Source of the DNA: Hyphomicrobiales bacterium
Lineage (GTDB): Bacteria; Pseudomonadota; Alphaproteobacteria; Rhizobiales; Rhizobiaceae
Assembly: GCA_900465675.1 (NCBI GenBank)
Contig: UBJR01000006.1
Span: 1 to 64,000 of the forward strand
DNA: 64,000 nucleotides
Direction of reading: 5' to 3'
A model generated the notes under the pieces. The model was given only the letters and a program-made list of their open reading frames with translations. It was not told the DNA's origin and made no database searches. The first letter of the stretch is position 1. The number at the start of each line of letters is the position of its first letter. Shown piece after piece: positions 8,933 to 17,404 of the stretch. Both the position numbers and the translations under genes were made by a program.

Positions 8933-9691
8933 TTAAGCAGCAAGATCCGGCAGCGTCAGGATCAGCGGCCCGTTGCGGGTGGCAACGACGGTGTGCTCAT
9001 ACTGCACTGTCGGCGCCTGCGGATCGGCATAGAGCGTCCAGGCATCGTCGCCGCCTTCGGCCCAGGTGGCGCCGAGCGACAGGAACGGCTCGACGGTGAA
9101 GACCAGACCATCGGTCATGATCCGCTTTTCGGACGGATCCGGCCAGGTCGAGAGTTCGCCCGGCTCCTCGTGCAGCGAGCGGCCGACGCCGTGGCTCGCC
9201 AGATTGGCGACCAGCGTGTAGCGGTTCTTGGCTGCAAAGGCGCCGACGGCATTGCCGATCTTTGCCAGCGGCTCGCCCGACTTGATCTGGTTGAGGCCGA
9301 CGAACAGCGCCCGCTTGCCGTCGCGGCAGAGCCGCTCGATCTTCGGCTTGACCGGCGGCACGGTGAAGGAGGCGCCTGTGTCGGCGAAGAAGCCGTTCTT
9401 CTCGGCCGAGACGTCGATATTGACGAGATCGCCCGGGCGGATCACCCGCGGGCCGGGAATGCCGTGGGCGATTTCCTCGTTAACGCTGATGCAGGTCGCA
9501 CCCGGAAACTGGTAGCAGAATTCAGGCGCCGAACGGGCGCCTGCATCTTCGAGAACCTTGCGGCCGATCTGGTCAAGCTCCAGGGTGGTGATCCCCGGCT
9601 CAAGCGCTGCCGCCATGATCTGGATGGCGTTGGCGCAGATGCGACCGACATCCTTCAGCTTTTCCAGTTCGTCGTCGTTTTCGATTACCAT
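8933..9691 (-). CDS. map: Type I methionine aminopeptidase
   Basis: This cytoplasmic metalloprotease removes initiator methionine from nascent proteins. The 252-residue product has the pita-bread fold landmarks: NEEIAHGIPGPRVIRPGDLVNIDV, the metal-ligand Asp pair in VNIDV and FFADTGASF, the ligand His in ASHGVGRSLHEEP, and Glu ligands in FTVEPFL and QYEHTVV. The position after GVGR is SLHEEP rather than the usual SFHE.P, a small divergence. ATG 9691 has GGGAAGAA upstream. The gene is monocistronic and away from ribosomal genes, so it may be an additional map paralogue; I cannot see the main copy in this window. Confidence 0.9.
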   Translation of the reverse strand: MVIENDDELEKLKDVGRICANAIQIMAAALEPGITTLELDQIGRKVLEDAGARSAPEFCYQFPGATCISVNEEIAHGIPGPRVIRPGDLVNIDVSAEKNGFFADTGASFTVPPVKPKIERLCRDGKRALFVGLNQIKSGEPLAKIGNAVGAFAAKNRYTLVANLASHGVGRSLHEEPGELSTWPDPSEKRIMTDGLVFTVEPFLSLGATWAEGGDDAWTLYADPQAPTVQYEHTVVATRNGPLILTLPDLAA

Positions 9692-9734
9692 CGTTCTTCC
9701 CGGCTGCCGCATCGGCGGCAGGCCAATTGCGGGT

Positions 9735-10796
9735 CTAGGCGGTGGCTTTCGCGCCTTCGCCCGTTTCAGTCAATGCCTTTCTGACCAGCGGTGCGACTTT
9801 CGTGCCGTAGAGCTCGATGCCGCGCATGATCTGGTCATGCGGCATCAGGCCGATCGCCATCTGCAGCAGGAATCGGTCATTCCCGAACACCTTGTGCGCA
9901 GCAACGATCTTCTCGGCCACCTGTTCCGGATTGCCAAGGAAGAGGTTGCCGATCGGACCGCGCGCCGCATCGAAATGCGCCCGGTTCGTCGGCCCCCAGC
10001 CGCGCTCGCGGCCGATGCGGTTCATCACCTCGGCCTGCGGCCCGTAGAACTGGTCGGCGGCCGCCTCGGTGGTATCGGCGATGAAGCCGTGAACGTTGAT
10101 GCTGGTCTTCAGCTTCGAGGCATCCTGCCCTGCCCGGCGTGCCGCCTCGCGATAGAGCTCGAAGAGCGGCGCAAAACGCGGATATTCGCCGCCGATGATC
10201 GCCAAAGCCACCGGCAAGCCCATCGCCCCTGCCCGCGCCACCGACTGCGGCGTCCCGCCGACGGCAATCCACAGCGGCAGCGGATCCTGCAGCGGCCGCG
10301 GATAGACGCCGCGCCCGTTGATCGGCGCCCGCAGCTCGCCCTTCCAGTTGACGACTTCCTCGTCGCGCAGCGCCATCAAGAGATCAAGCTTCTCCTCGAA
10401 CAGCTGGTCGTAGTCTTCGAGATTGTAGCCGAACAGCGGGAAGGACTCGATGAAGGAACCGCGCCCCGCCATGATCTCGGCGCGCCCATTGGAGAGCAGA
10501 TCGAGCGTTGCGAACTGCTGGAAGACGCGGACCGGATCTTCGGACGACAAGACGGTCACCGCGCTTGTCAGCCGGATGTTCTTGGTCTTCACCGCTGCCG
10601 CCGCCAGCGCCATGGCGGGAACGGAGGCCGCATAGTCAGGACGGTGATGCTCGCCAAGCCCGAAGACATCGAGCCCCACCTGGTCGGCAAGCTCGATTTC
10701 CTCGATCAGATGCTTCAACCGCTCGGCCCCCTCCGCGCCCTTGCTGCGGCTCGGATTTGGATTGACGTCGGCGAAAGTATAGAGACCCAGTTCCAT
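9735..10796 (-). CDS. Luciferase-like (LLM class) flavin-dependent oxidoreductase
   Basis: The 353-residue product has a bacterial-luciferase TIM-barrel fold: [13 protein letters not shown] at the start, [25 protein letters not shown]-type region ([19 protein letters not shown]), [12 protein letters not shown] and [16 protein letters not shown]. The GEHH motif is typical of the group. These enzymes use reduced FMN (or F420 in other taxa) with varied substrates; none can be assigned here. AGGA lies 8 bases before ATG 10796, which I prefer to the ATG nine bases further upstream. It is on the same strand as map, 43 bp upstream of it. Confidence 0.85.
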   Translation of the reverse strand: MELGLYTFADVNPNPSRSKGAEGAERLKHLIEEIELADQVGLDVFGLGEHHRPDYAASVPAMALAAAAVKTKNIRLTSAVTVLSSEDPVRVFQQFATLDLLSNGRAEIMAGRGSFIESFPLFGYNLEDYDQLFEEKLDLLMALRDEEVVNWKGELRAPINGRGVYPRPLQDPLPLWIAVGGTPQSVARAGAMGLPVALAIIGGEYPRFAPLFELYREAARRAGQDASKLKTSINVHGFIADTTEAAADQFYGPQAEVMNRIGRERGWGPTNRAHFDAARGPIGNLFLGNPEQVAEKIVAAHKVFGNDRFLLQMAIGLMPHDQIMRGIELYGTKVAPLVRKALTETGEGAKATA

Positions 10797-10994
10797 TGTC
10801 GGCATCCTGTTGAACTTGCTCCTCAGATAAGGATCGGCAAGCCCCCGGGCAAACGGAAATTCTGGAACGGATCGTTCGATAAAGTTGATGGCTGGATGGG
10901 TTCAGGCCATCCGCCAATCCGAATCGAAATTCAACGGCTTGTGGGCGCCGGCGGAATCGAAGTCGAAACCGCCTCAGCGCCCGCTTTAAGCCGG

Positions 10995-11462
10995 TCAGGT
11001 CCGCTTCAGATATTCCTCGAGCTGGCCGGCGACGGTACCCCAGCCCTCGTGAAAACCCATCTTCTCGTGGGCGTCCTTGTCCTCGGCACGCCAGTGCAGC
11101 GCCTTGGCGGTATATTTCGTCCGGCCGTTGCCGAGATCTTCGAGCAGGATGACGGCGGTGAAGAACGGCTTTTCGGACGGCACCCAGCCGCTCGTATAGG
11201 CATCGGTGAAGACGATCTTCTCGTTTTCGACGAGCTCCAGATAGACCCCGGAATTGGGATACTTGTTGCCGTCGGGGTCCTGCATGACGACGTAGCTGGA
11301 GCCACCCGGGCGCACATCGAGCTTGGCTTCGGCGATCGTCCAGGGCTTCGGAACGAACCATTCCTTGATCGAATTCTCGTCGGTCCAGGCCTTGTAGATC
11401 TTCTCGCGCGGCACATCCATTTCGCGAACGAGAACCAGTTCATGCTGTGTCGTGGCGGTCAT
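10995..11462 (-). CDS. SRPBCC/AHSA1 family protein
   Basis: The 155-residue product has the START-like fold of the activator-of-Hsp90-ATPase-1-like family: LVLVREMDVPREKIYKAWTD at the start, KEWFVPKPWT, the beta-rich middle and HEGWGTVAGQLEEYLK at the end. These small proteins bind hydrophobic ligands. It follows the ECF sigma gene by about 100 bp on the same strand, and SRPBCC genes are recurrent partners of YCII/ECF42 sigma operons, so a shared function is likely. The ligand is unknown. Confidence 0.87.
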   Translation of the reverse strand: MTATTQHELVLVREMDVPREKIYKAWTDENSIKEWFVPKPWTIAEAKLDVRPGGSSYVVMQDPDGNKYPNSGVYLELVENEKIVFTDAYTSGWVPSEKPFFTAVILLEDLGNGRTKYTAKALHWRAEDKDAHEKMGFHEGWGTVAGQLEEYLKRT

Positions 11463-11563
11463 TTCGGCATTCCTCCTGTTGAGCGAAACCTGTGTACGAT
11501 CAGGTTATTCCAAGGACGTGGCGGCTCCCGCCATTCCGACATCGTGGTCGATTTTTTCGAAGG

Positions 11564-12823
11564 TTATTTGACGCCTGACAGCACCGGCGGTTTCTGCAGG
11601 CCATCGAGCTGCAGGCGGATATGGGCGGCCTCGGCGGCGGAATTGGCGAGCGCAATGGCCCGGTCGAACGCCTCGCGGGCCTCACGCGTCCGCCCCATCT
11701 GCTTCAGCAGCCCGCCTCTCAGACCATGGAAATAGAAATAGCCGTCGAGCTTCTCGGCAAGCGTATCCACCAGCGCCAGCGCCTCTTCCGGCCCCTTGAG
11801 CTTGGAGACCGCCACAGCCCGGTTCAGCGTGATCACCGGCGAAGGCTGCAGACGCTCCAGTACGCGGTAAAGGATCTCGATCTCTTCCCAATCGGTATCC
11901 TCCGCCCGCTTGGCGCGCGAATGGATCGCGGCGATCGCGGCCTGGATCTGATAGGGACCGGGCCGGCGGTGGCGGATCGCCTTGTCGAGCAGGTTGAGCG
12001 CCTCGTTGATCAGCGCATGGTTCCAGCACGTCCGGTCCTGATCCTCGAGCAGCACCAGCTCGCCCCTGGCATCGAAGCGGGCATCGCGGCGCGAGATCTG
12101 CAGCAGCATCAGCGCCAGCAGCCCCATGATCTCGGGCTCACCCGGAAAGATCCGCAGCATCAGCCGGCCGAGACGGATCGCCTCGTCGGCGAAGGCGGCA
12201 GCATCGCGCTTCGGGTCGCCCTGGGAATAGCCTTCGTTGAAAACCAGATAGATCATCGTCGAGACGATGGTGAGCCGCTCAGCCCTTTCTTCCGGTCCTG
12301 GCGTCTCGAAGGGTACGCCTGCCTTGGCGACACGGGCCTTGGCGCGGGTGATGCGCTGCTCCATGGCGCTCTCGCCGACCAGAAACGCTTTGGCGATTTG
12401 CTGCACCGACAGCCCGGAGACGATGCGCAGCGCCAGCGCGATCTGCTGCGTCGCCGGCAGATCCGGATGGCAGCAGATGAACAAGAGCCGCAGGATGTCG
12501 TCGCGATAATTGGATTCGTCCAGCCGGTCGGCGATATCGCTTTCGGCATCCTCCGTATCGGAGATCAACTCTTCATCCGGCAGCGCCTGCGTCTTCTTCT
12601 GCTTGCGCACCGCGTCGATGCCGCTGTTGCGGCCGACGAAGATCAGCCATGCCGTCGGATCGCGCGGCGGCCCCTTGTCCGGCCAGGTGCGGATGGCGCG
12701 CAGGCAGGCCTCCTGAAAGGCCTCTTCCGCGATATCGAGATCGCGGAAATAGCGAAGCAGCGCGCCCAGCGCCTTCGGCCGGGCCGAAGCCAGCGTCACG
12801 TCGATCCAGGCAATGTCTGTCAT
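11564..12823 (-). CDS. ECF42-type RNA polymerase sigma factor with C-terminal TPR-like extension
   Basis: The 419-residue product has sigma region 2 (ALGALLRYFRDLDIAEEAFQEACLRAIRTWP, PRDPTAWLIFVGRNSGIDAVRKQ) and region 4 (LALRIVSGLSVQQIAKAFLVGESAMEQRI). A long C-terminal helical extension of about 230 residues follows, containing YLVFNEGYSQGD and TPR-like repeats ending in REAREAFDRAIALANS. This architecture defines the ECF42 group, which lacks a classical anti-sigma factor and is genetically linked to DGPF/YCII proteins. The start ATG overlaps the stop of such a gene by 4 bp, indicating translational coupling. The extension is thought to control activity. Confidence 0.93.
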   Translation of the reverse strand: MTDIAWIDVTLASARPKALGALLRYFRDLDIAEEAFQEACLRAIRTWPDKGPPRDPTAWLIFVGRNSGIDAVRKQKKTQALPDEELISDTEDAESDIADRLDESNYRDDILRLLFICCHPDLPATQQIALALRIVSGLSVQQIAKAFLVGESAMEQRITRAKARVAKAGVPFETPGPEERAERLTIVSTMIYLVFNEGYSQGDPKRDAAAFADEAIRLGRLMLRIFPGEPEIMGLLALMLLQISRRDARFDARGELVLLEDQDRTCWNHALINEALNLLDKAIRHRRPGPYQIQAAIAAIHSRAKRAEDTDWEEIEILYRVLERLQPSPVITLNRAVAVSKLKGPEEALALVDTLAEKLDGYFYFHGLRGGLLKQMGRTREAREAFDRAIALANSAAEAAHIRLQLDGLQKPPVLSGVK

Positions 12824-13194
12824 GTGGCTTTATCTCCCGGATGGAACACGTAGAAGGGACGGATCTCGTAGGAGGTCGAGCCCGGATTGGCGGCCGACAG
12901 GTCCTTGGCAAAGCCGATCGCCTCGTCCAGCGTCTCGAAATCGATGCAGTAGAAACCGAGCAGCGCTTCCTTGGTTTCGGCGAAGGGTCCATCGAGCACC
13001 AGCGGCTCGTCCTTGCCCTTGCGCAGCGTGGTCGCAGAGGTCGTCGGCATCAGGCGGCCGGTCGGGCCGAGCTTGCCGGATCTGGCAAGCGGCTCCTGCA
13101 CCGCATAGAGCCTGGCCATGACGGCATCCTCCTCTTCCTTCGACCAGGAAAAGACGGTTTCTTCATTGGCATAGCAAAGGATCGCATACAGCAT
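12820..13194 (-). CDS. YCII-related DGPF-domain protein
   Basis: The 124-residue product is a ferredoxin-like YCII family member: MLYAILCYANEE at the start, LVLDGPFAETKEALLGFYCIDFE containing the diagnostic DGPF motif, and YEIRPFYVF at the end. DGPF proteins are consistent neighbours of ECF42 sigma factors, but their biochemical function is unknown. It is the first gene of the operon and overlaps the sigma gene by ATGA. Its ribosome-binding site lies within a 10-bp stem (13196-13230). Confidence 0.92.
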   Translation of the reverse strand: MLYAILCYANEETVFSWSKEEEDAVMARLYAVQEPLARSGKLGPTGRLMPTTSATTLRKGKDEPLVLDGPFAETKEALLGFYCIDFETLDEAIGFAKDLSAANPGSTSYEIRPFYVFHPGDKAT

Positions 13195-13195
13195 C

Positions 13196-13230
13196 GGTTA
13201 CTCCTCTTCCTCAATGACGAAGGAGTAACC
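13196..13230 (-). promoter_or_regulatory. Hairpin covering the ribosome-binding site of the YCII/ECF42 operon
   Basis: GGTTACTCCT (13196-13205) and AGGAGTAACC (13221-13230) are perfect inverted 10-bp arms separated by 15 bases. In the minus-strand transcript, the 3' arm contains GGAG, six bases before the ATG of the YCII gene. Folding would hide the Shine-Dalgarno sequence. The palindrome could also be a DNA operator. Confidence 0.6.
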
Positions 13231-13381
13231 CGGCATCCGACACGGCGCAGCAAAAAATTACGCCAAGCAAATTTAGCATTGGGGATTGTATCGGCCATCC
13301 CGCGTTTCGCCATCGAGTTGCCACCTTCGGCTTCGATGTCTCCAGCGGCTGGATTTCCAACATCACATTTCAGGACGAAAC

Positions 13382-14335
13382 ATGCATCTTTTCAAAAGCC
13401 TGTTCCTGGCTGCCGCACTTGCCGGCGCAGCCACTGCCGCCTCCGCAGCGCCCCAGAATTTCATCTATACCGGCTCCGGCGACCTCGAGGCGGCAAAGTC
13501 TCTGCTGGAGCGGCCGGATGTCGGCGGCGCGCAGGTGGTCTATAACTGGAAGATGCTGGAAAAGGCCAAGGGCGAATACGACTTCTCGGCTATCGAGAAG
13601 GATCTGGCGATCGCCGAGAGCCTGAACAAGAAGCTGTTCATCCAGGTCCAGGACCGCTTCTTCAATCCGAAGGCCCGCAACATCCCTGATTACATGCTCG
13701 AAGGCGCCGAATATGGCGGCGGGCTGGCTCCGCAATTCGACAATCCCGGCGAGAACAAGGGCATCGGCTCCGGCTGGGTGGCGCAGCAGTGGAACCCGGC
13801 CGTGCGCGCCCGTTATCAGGCGCTGCTGACCGCGCTTGCGCAGAAATTCGACGGCCGCGTCTACGGCATCAACCTGCCTGAAACTTCGATCGACCTCGAT
13901 CCGAAGAACGAGCCGAAGGATTTCACCTGCGACGCTTATTTCGCCGGCGAGATGGAAAATCTCGGCTTCGCCCGCAAGGCGTTCACGAAGTCCATGGTCG
14001 TCCAGTATGTCAATTTCTGGCCCTGCGAATGGGAAAACGACCATAAATACATGAGCCGCCTCTTCGACTTCGCGGCCAAGAACAATATCGGCCTCGGCGG
14101 CCCCGATATCGTGCCGAACCGCAAGGCGCAGATGAAGAACTCCTATCCGTTCTTCAACCAGTACAAGGGCAAGCTCGCCTATGTCGGCATGGCGGTTCAG
14201 GAGCCGACGCTGACCTACAGGAACCCGCAGACCAAGAAGCCCTTCACCAAGGAAGAATTCACCGCCTTCGCCGACGACTATCTCGGCGCCAGCGTGATCT
14301 TCTGGAGCACCAGAAGCCCCTGGCTCAAAAAGTAG
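13382..14335 (+). CDS. Secreted TIM-barrel-like (glycoside hydrolase-like) protein
   Basis: The 317-residue product has a signal peptide (MHLFKSLFLAAALAGAATAASA) and a mature domain whose pattern suggests a beta/alpha barrel. GAQVVYNWKMLEKAKGEYDF resembles the start of GH-A clan barrels ('I w ... E p ..G.YdFs'), NLPETSID could carry an acid/base glutamate, and VIFWSTRSPWL ends the protein. I do not recognise a named family with confidence. AGGA sits 8 bases before ATG 13382. It is monocistronic and convergent with the TetR gene, overlapping its end by 11 bp. Confidence 0.6.
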   Translation: MHLFKSLFLAAALAGAATAASAAPQNFIYTGSGDLEAAKSLLERPDVGGAQVVYNWKMLEKAKGEYDFSAIEKDLAIAESLNKKLFIQVQDRFFNPKARNIPDYMLEGAEYGGGLAPQFDNPGENKGIGSGWVAQQWNPAVRARYQALLTALAQKFDGRVYGINLPETSIDLDPKNEPKDFTCDAYFAGEMENLGFARKAFTKSMVVQYVNFWPCEWENDHKYMSRLFDFAAKNNIGLGGPDIVPNRKAQMKNSYPFFNQYKGKLAYVGMAVQEPTLTYRNPQTKKPFTKEEFTAFADDYLGASVIFWSTRSPWLKK

Positions 14336-14852
14336 CTTTCAACCTCGTCTGCATGCCGGTGATGGCCCGGCGGAAGACATCGTGATCATCGAGGGCGCGC
14401 GACAGAACCAGCGCGCCCTGGATGCCGAGAACGGCAGCCTCCGCCTCGGCGCGCGCCGCATCCTGCTTCAACCCCCCGCGCACCAGCGCCCCGGCCAGCG
14501 CCTCGACCCACCGCCGGAAATAACCATTGATCGCCTCGCTGAAGCGCTCGCGCGTACCATCCAGCGCAAAGGCGCCGACGAGGCAGATGCGCCCGCCCGA
14601 GCGGAAGTAATCGTCAACGCCACGCCACATCGCCGCGATCGCCACGGCGGGCTCGTCGCGGCGCAGCGGCTCATAGATGAAATCCTCGAACCACCGGTCG
14701 ACCTCTTCGAGCACGGCAGCCGCCATTTCCTCCTTCCCGCCCGGGAAGAAGTGGTAGAGGCTACCCTTGCCAATCCCGGTGCGTTCGGTGATCTGGCTGA
14801 GCGTCGTGCCCTCATAGCCGAGCTCGCGAAAGATTTCGGCAAGCAGGGGCAC
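14325..14852 (-). CDS. TetR family transcriptional regulator, start codon unclear
   Basis: The product has a TetR helix-turn-helix (EIFRELGYEGTTLSQITERTGIGKGSLYHFFPGGKEEM) and a helical ligand domain. The GTG at 14852 cuts into the expected first helix; homology-like sequence (LKTVYERRDVVP) continues upstream in frame to the stop of the preceding gene at 14895-14897. No ATG is in frame there. CTG 14882 has GAAGG at good spacing, and an out-of-frame ATG (14887) runs into TGA after two codons. The gene is the second cistron after an NTF2-like gene and probably represses that operon. Confidence 0.75.
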   Translation of the reverse strand: MPLLAEIFRELGYEGTTLSQITERTGIGKGSLYHFFPGGKEEMAAAVLEEVDRWFEDFIYEPLRRDEPAVAIAAMWRGVDDYFRSGGRICLVGAFALDGTRERFSEAINGYFRRWVEALAGALVRGGLKQDAARAEAEAAVLGIQGALVLSRALDDHDVFRRAITGMQTRLKATF

Positions 14853-14894
14853 GACATCGCGGCGTTCGTAAACGGTCTTCAGGTCATCAATCCT

Positions 14895-15356
14895 TCAGAG
14901 ACCAAGCTCCGACAGCCCCGGATGATCATCCGGACGGCGGCCGAGCGGCCAATGGTATTTACGGTCCGACTCCTTGATCGGCATGTCGTTGATGCAGGCG
15001 AAACGCCGCTGCATCAGGCCGCTAGCATCGAACTCCCAGTTCTCGTTGCCATAGGAGCGGAACCAGTTGCCGCTGTCGTCGTGCCATTCATAGGCATAGC
15101 GGACCGCGATACGGTTCTCGCGGAACGCCCACAGCTCCTTGATCAGCCGGTAGTCCAGCTCCTTGGCCCATTTGCGCGCCAGGAAGGCAACGATCTCCGG
15201 CCGTCCGTTGACGAACTCGGCGCGATTGCGCCAGGCGCTGTCGGGTGTATAGGCGAGCGAAACCTTCTCGGGATTGCGGCTGTTCCAGCCATCTTCGGCG
15301 AGGCGGACTTTCTGCAGGGCGGTTTCAAGCGTGAAGGGAGGAATAAGCGCAGTCAT
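14895..15356 (-). CDS. DUF1348 / NTF2-like small protein
   Basis: The 153-residue product has the SnoaL/NTF2-like cone fold of the DUF1348 family: [78 protein letters not shown] and [12 protein letters not shown]. The family is widespread in proteobacteria; biochemical role unknown. ATG 15356 has AGGAG upstream. Its promoter overlaps an inverted repeat that should be the binding site of the TetR encoded by the next cistron. Confidence 0.88.
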   Translation of the reverse strand: MTALIPPFTLETALQKVRLAEDGWNSRNPEKVSLAYTPDSAWRNRAEFVNGRPEIVAFLARKWAKELDYRLIKELWAFRENRIAVRYAYEWHDDSGNWFRSYGNENWEFDASGLMQRRFACINDMPIKESDRKYHWPLGRRPDDHPGLSELGL

Positions 15357-15367
15357 TGTCTTTCTCC

Positions 15368-15403
15368 TGTACTGATAGGGATGCATTGTACCGATCAGTA
15401 CAA
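15368..15403 (-). promoter_or_regulatory. Promoter and TetR-type operator of the NTF2/TetR operon
   Basis: TTGTACCGATCAGTACAA (15386-15403) is an inverted repeat with 6-bp perfect arms. The half-site TGTACTGAT recurs at 15368-15376. On the minus strand, TACAAT forms a -10 box 16 bases after TTGCGT, so the operator overlaps the core promoter. A bound TetR dimer would block transcription of the operon, including its own gene. Confidence 0.7.
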
Positions 15404-15506
15404 AAGACGCAAGCGGCGAGGTTGCGGCATTCGCGCGCAGTGCGGATGGTGAAGATTTGGAGGGTGCTGTTTGAAATTCGCAGAGAGCGTTACCGCCCCC
15501 TCCGTC

Positions 15507-15581
15507 ATCCTCGGCCTTGTGCCGAGGATCTAACGTACCCCTCCGTCAGCCGTTGAAGATGCTCGGGACAAGTCCGAGCAT
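15507..15581. repeat. Two intergenic hairpins, family C
   Basis: ATCCTCGGC-N5-GCCGAGGAT (15507-15529) and ATGCTCGG-N7-CCGAGCAT (15559-15581) form two similar stem-loops, each preceded by CTCCGTCA. This kind of GAGGATC hairpin is a frequent intergenic repeat in rhizobia. They lie in the 312-bp gap 15357-15668 between the NTF2 gene and glpK, which otherwise holds only the operator described at 15368-15403. Confidence 0.7.
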
Positions 15582-15668
15582 GAGGTGGGTAGGGCTGAGG
15601 CTCGCACGTGAAGACCGCGAATGGGATAAAGCGCTGCGCCCCACCGCAACCTCGCCTAACGCACGACC

Positions 15669-17162
15669 CTAAGCGTCGCTCAGGGTCCGCTTCACCGCAT
15701 TCCGCCAGCCCTTAAGTTTGGCGGCTCGCGTCTTCTCATCCATATCCGGCTCGAAGCGCTTGTTGCGCTTCCACTTGGCGGAGAAGGTCTTGCGATCCGG
15801 CCACACACCGGCGCGGCTGCCGGCCAGCCAGGCAGCCCCCAGCGCCGTGGTCTCCAGGATCACCGGCCGGTCGACGGGCGCGTCCAGCAGATCGGAGAGC
15901 CGCTGCATCGTCCAGTCGGAAGCGACCATGCCGCCATCGACGCGCAGCACGGTGTCATCGGTGCCGTTCTTCCAGTCCTTCTGCATCGCATCGAGAAGAT
16001 CCCGCGTCTGGTAGCAGACGGCCTCGAGTGCGGCGCGGGCAAGCTCCGCCGGGCCGCTGTTGCGGGTCAGGCCGAAGATCGCGCCACGCGCCTTCGGGTC
16101 CCAGTGCGGCGCCCCGAGGCCGGTGAAGGCGGGCACCAGATAGACCTCCTGCGAGGGATCGGCACTCTCGGCCAGCTTGCCGGTTTCGCCGGCAGAATCG
16201 ATGATCCCCAGCCCGTCGCGCAGCCACTGCACCGCCGCTCCGGCAATGAAGATCGAGCCCTCAAGCGCATAGGTCGTCTCGCCGTCCAGCCGGTAGGCGA
16301 TGGTGGTCAAGAGCCGGTTCCGCGAGCGCACCATGTCTCTACCGGTGTTCAGTAGCGCGAAGCAGCCGGTGCCATAGGTGGATTTCATCATGCCGGGCTC
16401 GAAGCAGGCCTGGCCAATGGTCGCCGCCTGCTGGTCGCCGGCAACGCCGAGGATCGGGATCTCGGCGCCGAACAGCGCCGTCTCGGTGATGCCAAAATCG
16501 GCGGAGCAGTCCTTCACTTCGGGCAGCATGGCAGCCGGAACGCGCAGGATCTCCAGCAGATCCTTGTCCCACTGGTTGTCGGCGATGTTGTACATCAGCG
16601 TCCGCGAGGCATTGGTCGCATCGGTGACGAAGCTCTTGCCGCCGGTGAGCCGCCAGATCAGGAAGGTATCGATCGTCCCGAAGCAGAGCTCGCCCTTGGC
16701 GGCCCGGGCGCGCGCGCCCTTCACATTGGCCAGCATCCAGGACAGCTTGGTGCCCGAGAAATACGGATCGAGGATCAGGCCGGTCTTCTTGGTGAAGAGT
16801 TTCTCGAGATCCTGGCGCTTGAGATTGTCGCAATAGCTGGCGGTGCGCCGGTCCTGCCAAACGATGGCGTTCTGAATCGGCTTGCCTGTCGCACGCTCCC
16901 AGACGACGACGGTTTCGCGCTGGTTGGTGATGCCGAGCGCGGCAATATCGGTGGCCATCACCCTGGCTTCGCGCAGCGCCATGTGGATGGTCGAAACCAC
17001 CGAATCCCAGATCTCTTCCGGGTCGTGCTCCACCCATCCCGAGCGCGGATAGATCTGCGTAAACTCCTTCTGGCCGACGCCTGCAATCTTCATCTCGCCA
17101 TCGAAAACGATCGCCCGCGTCGATGTCGTGCCCTGATCGATCGCCAGAACATATCCGCTCAT
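15669..17162 (-). CDS. glpK: Glycerol kinase
   Basis: GlpK phosphorylates glycerol to sn-glycerol 3-phosphate with ATP in the cytoplasm. The 497-residue product is full length for the FGGY family: [18 protein letters not shown] (phosphate-1 motif), [29 protein letters not shown] and the C-terminal FGGY-type ATP-binding region with [11 protein letters not shown] and [13 protein letters not shown] 17162 has GGGAGG upstream. No other glp genes are adjacent; it stands alone and is divergent from the riboswitch-controlled thiamine operon. Confidence 0.96.
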   Translation of the reverse strand: MSGYVLAIDQGTTSTRAIVFDGEMKIAGVGQKEFTQIYPRSGWVEHDPEEIWDSVVSTIHMALREARVMATDIAALGITNQRETVVVWERATGKPIQNAIVWQDRRTASYCDNLKRQDLEKLFTKKTGLILDPYFSGTKLSWMLANVKGARARAAKGELCFGTIDTFLIWRLTGGKSFVTDATNASRTLMYNIADNQWDKDLLEILRVPAAMLPEVKDCSADFGITETALFGAEIPILGVAGDQQAATIGQACFEPGMMKSTYGTGCFALLNTGRDMVRSRNRLLTTIAYRLDGETTYALEGSIFIAGAAVQWLRDGLGIIDSAGETGKLAESADPSQEVYLVPAFTGLGAPHWDPKARGAIFGLTRNSGPAELARAALEAVCYQTRDLLDAMQKDWKNGTDDTVLRVDGGMVASDWTMQRLSDLLDAPVDRPVILETTALGAAWLAGSRAGVWPDRKTFSAKWKRNKRFEPDMDEKTRAAKLKGWRNAVKRTLSDA

Positions 17163-17305
17163 GCCTGCCCCTCCCTCTAAGCTCAGCGGCTTTCAGATAG
17201 ATCATTTAAGGCGCCGAAACGAAAGAGAAAAGAAAGCCGATCGCAATTTTGCCTCGCCGTAAATCGGCAGCTTTACAAGCCGGCCGACGCATGCTTAAAG
17301 GGCAC

Positions 17306-17400
17306 CAACGACAGGGGTGCTCCGTATAGCCGGGGCTGAGATGCGGCCGCATGGTCTCAAACTCTTGAGCTGATCTGGATAATACCAGCGGAGCGAGGCG
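17306..17400 (+). promoter_or_regulatory. TPP riboswitch (THI element)
   Basis: The sequence contains the hallmark THI-box segments in order: GGGGTGCTCC (17314-17323), GGGGCTGAGATG (about 17332-17343) and CTGATCTGGATAATACCAGCG (starting about 17370). It ends a few bases before the ATG of the ykoF-like gene, so the SD (GGAG/GAGG region) is at the 3' edge. This fits thiamine pyrophosphate-dependent inhibition of translation. The P3-side sequence is CTCTTGAGCTGATCT rather than the more usual CCTTGAACCTGATCT, a mild variation. Confidence 0.93.
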
Positions 17401-17404
17401 AGCG

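Noticed and set aside
9558..11735. 725-codon plus-strand frame over map, LLM and SRPBCC genes
   Set aside because: Antisense shadow crossing three genes with strong coding signals on the minus strand.
15507..15581. Hairpins considered as a tRNA or small RNA
   Set aside because: They lack D, anticodon and T arm consensus; better explained as intergenic repeats.
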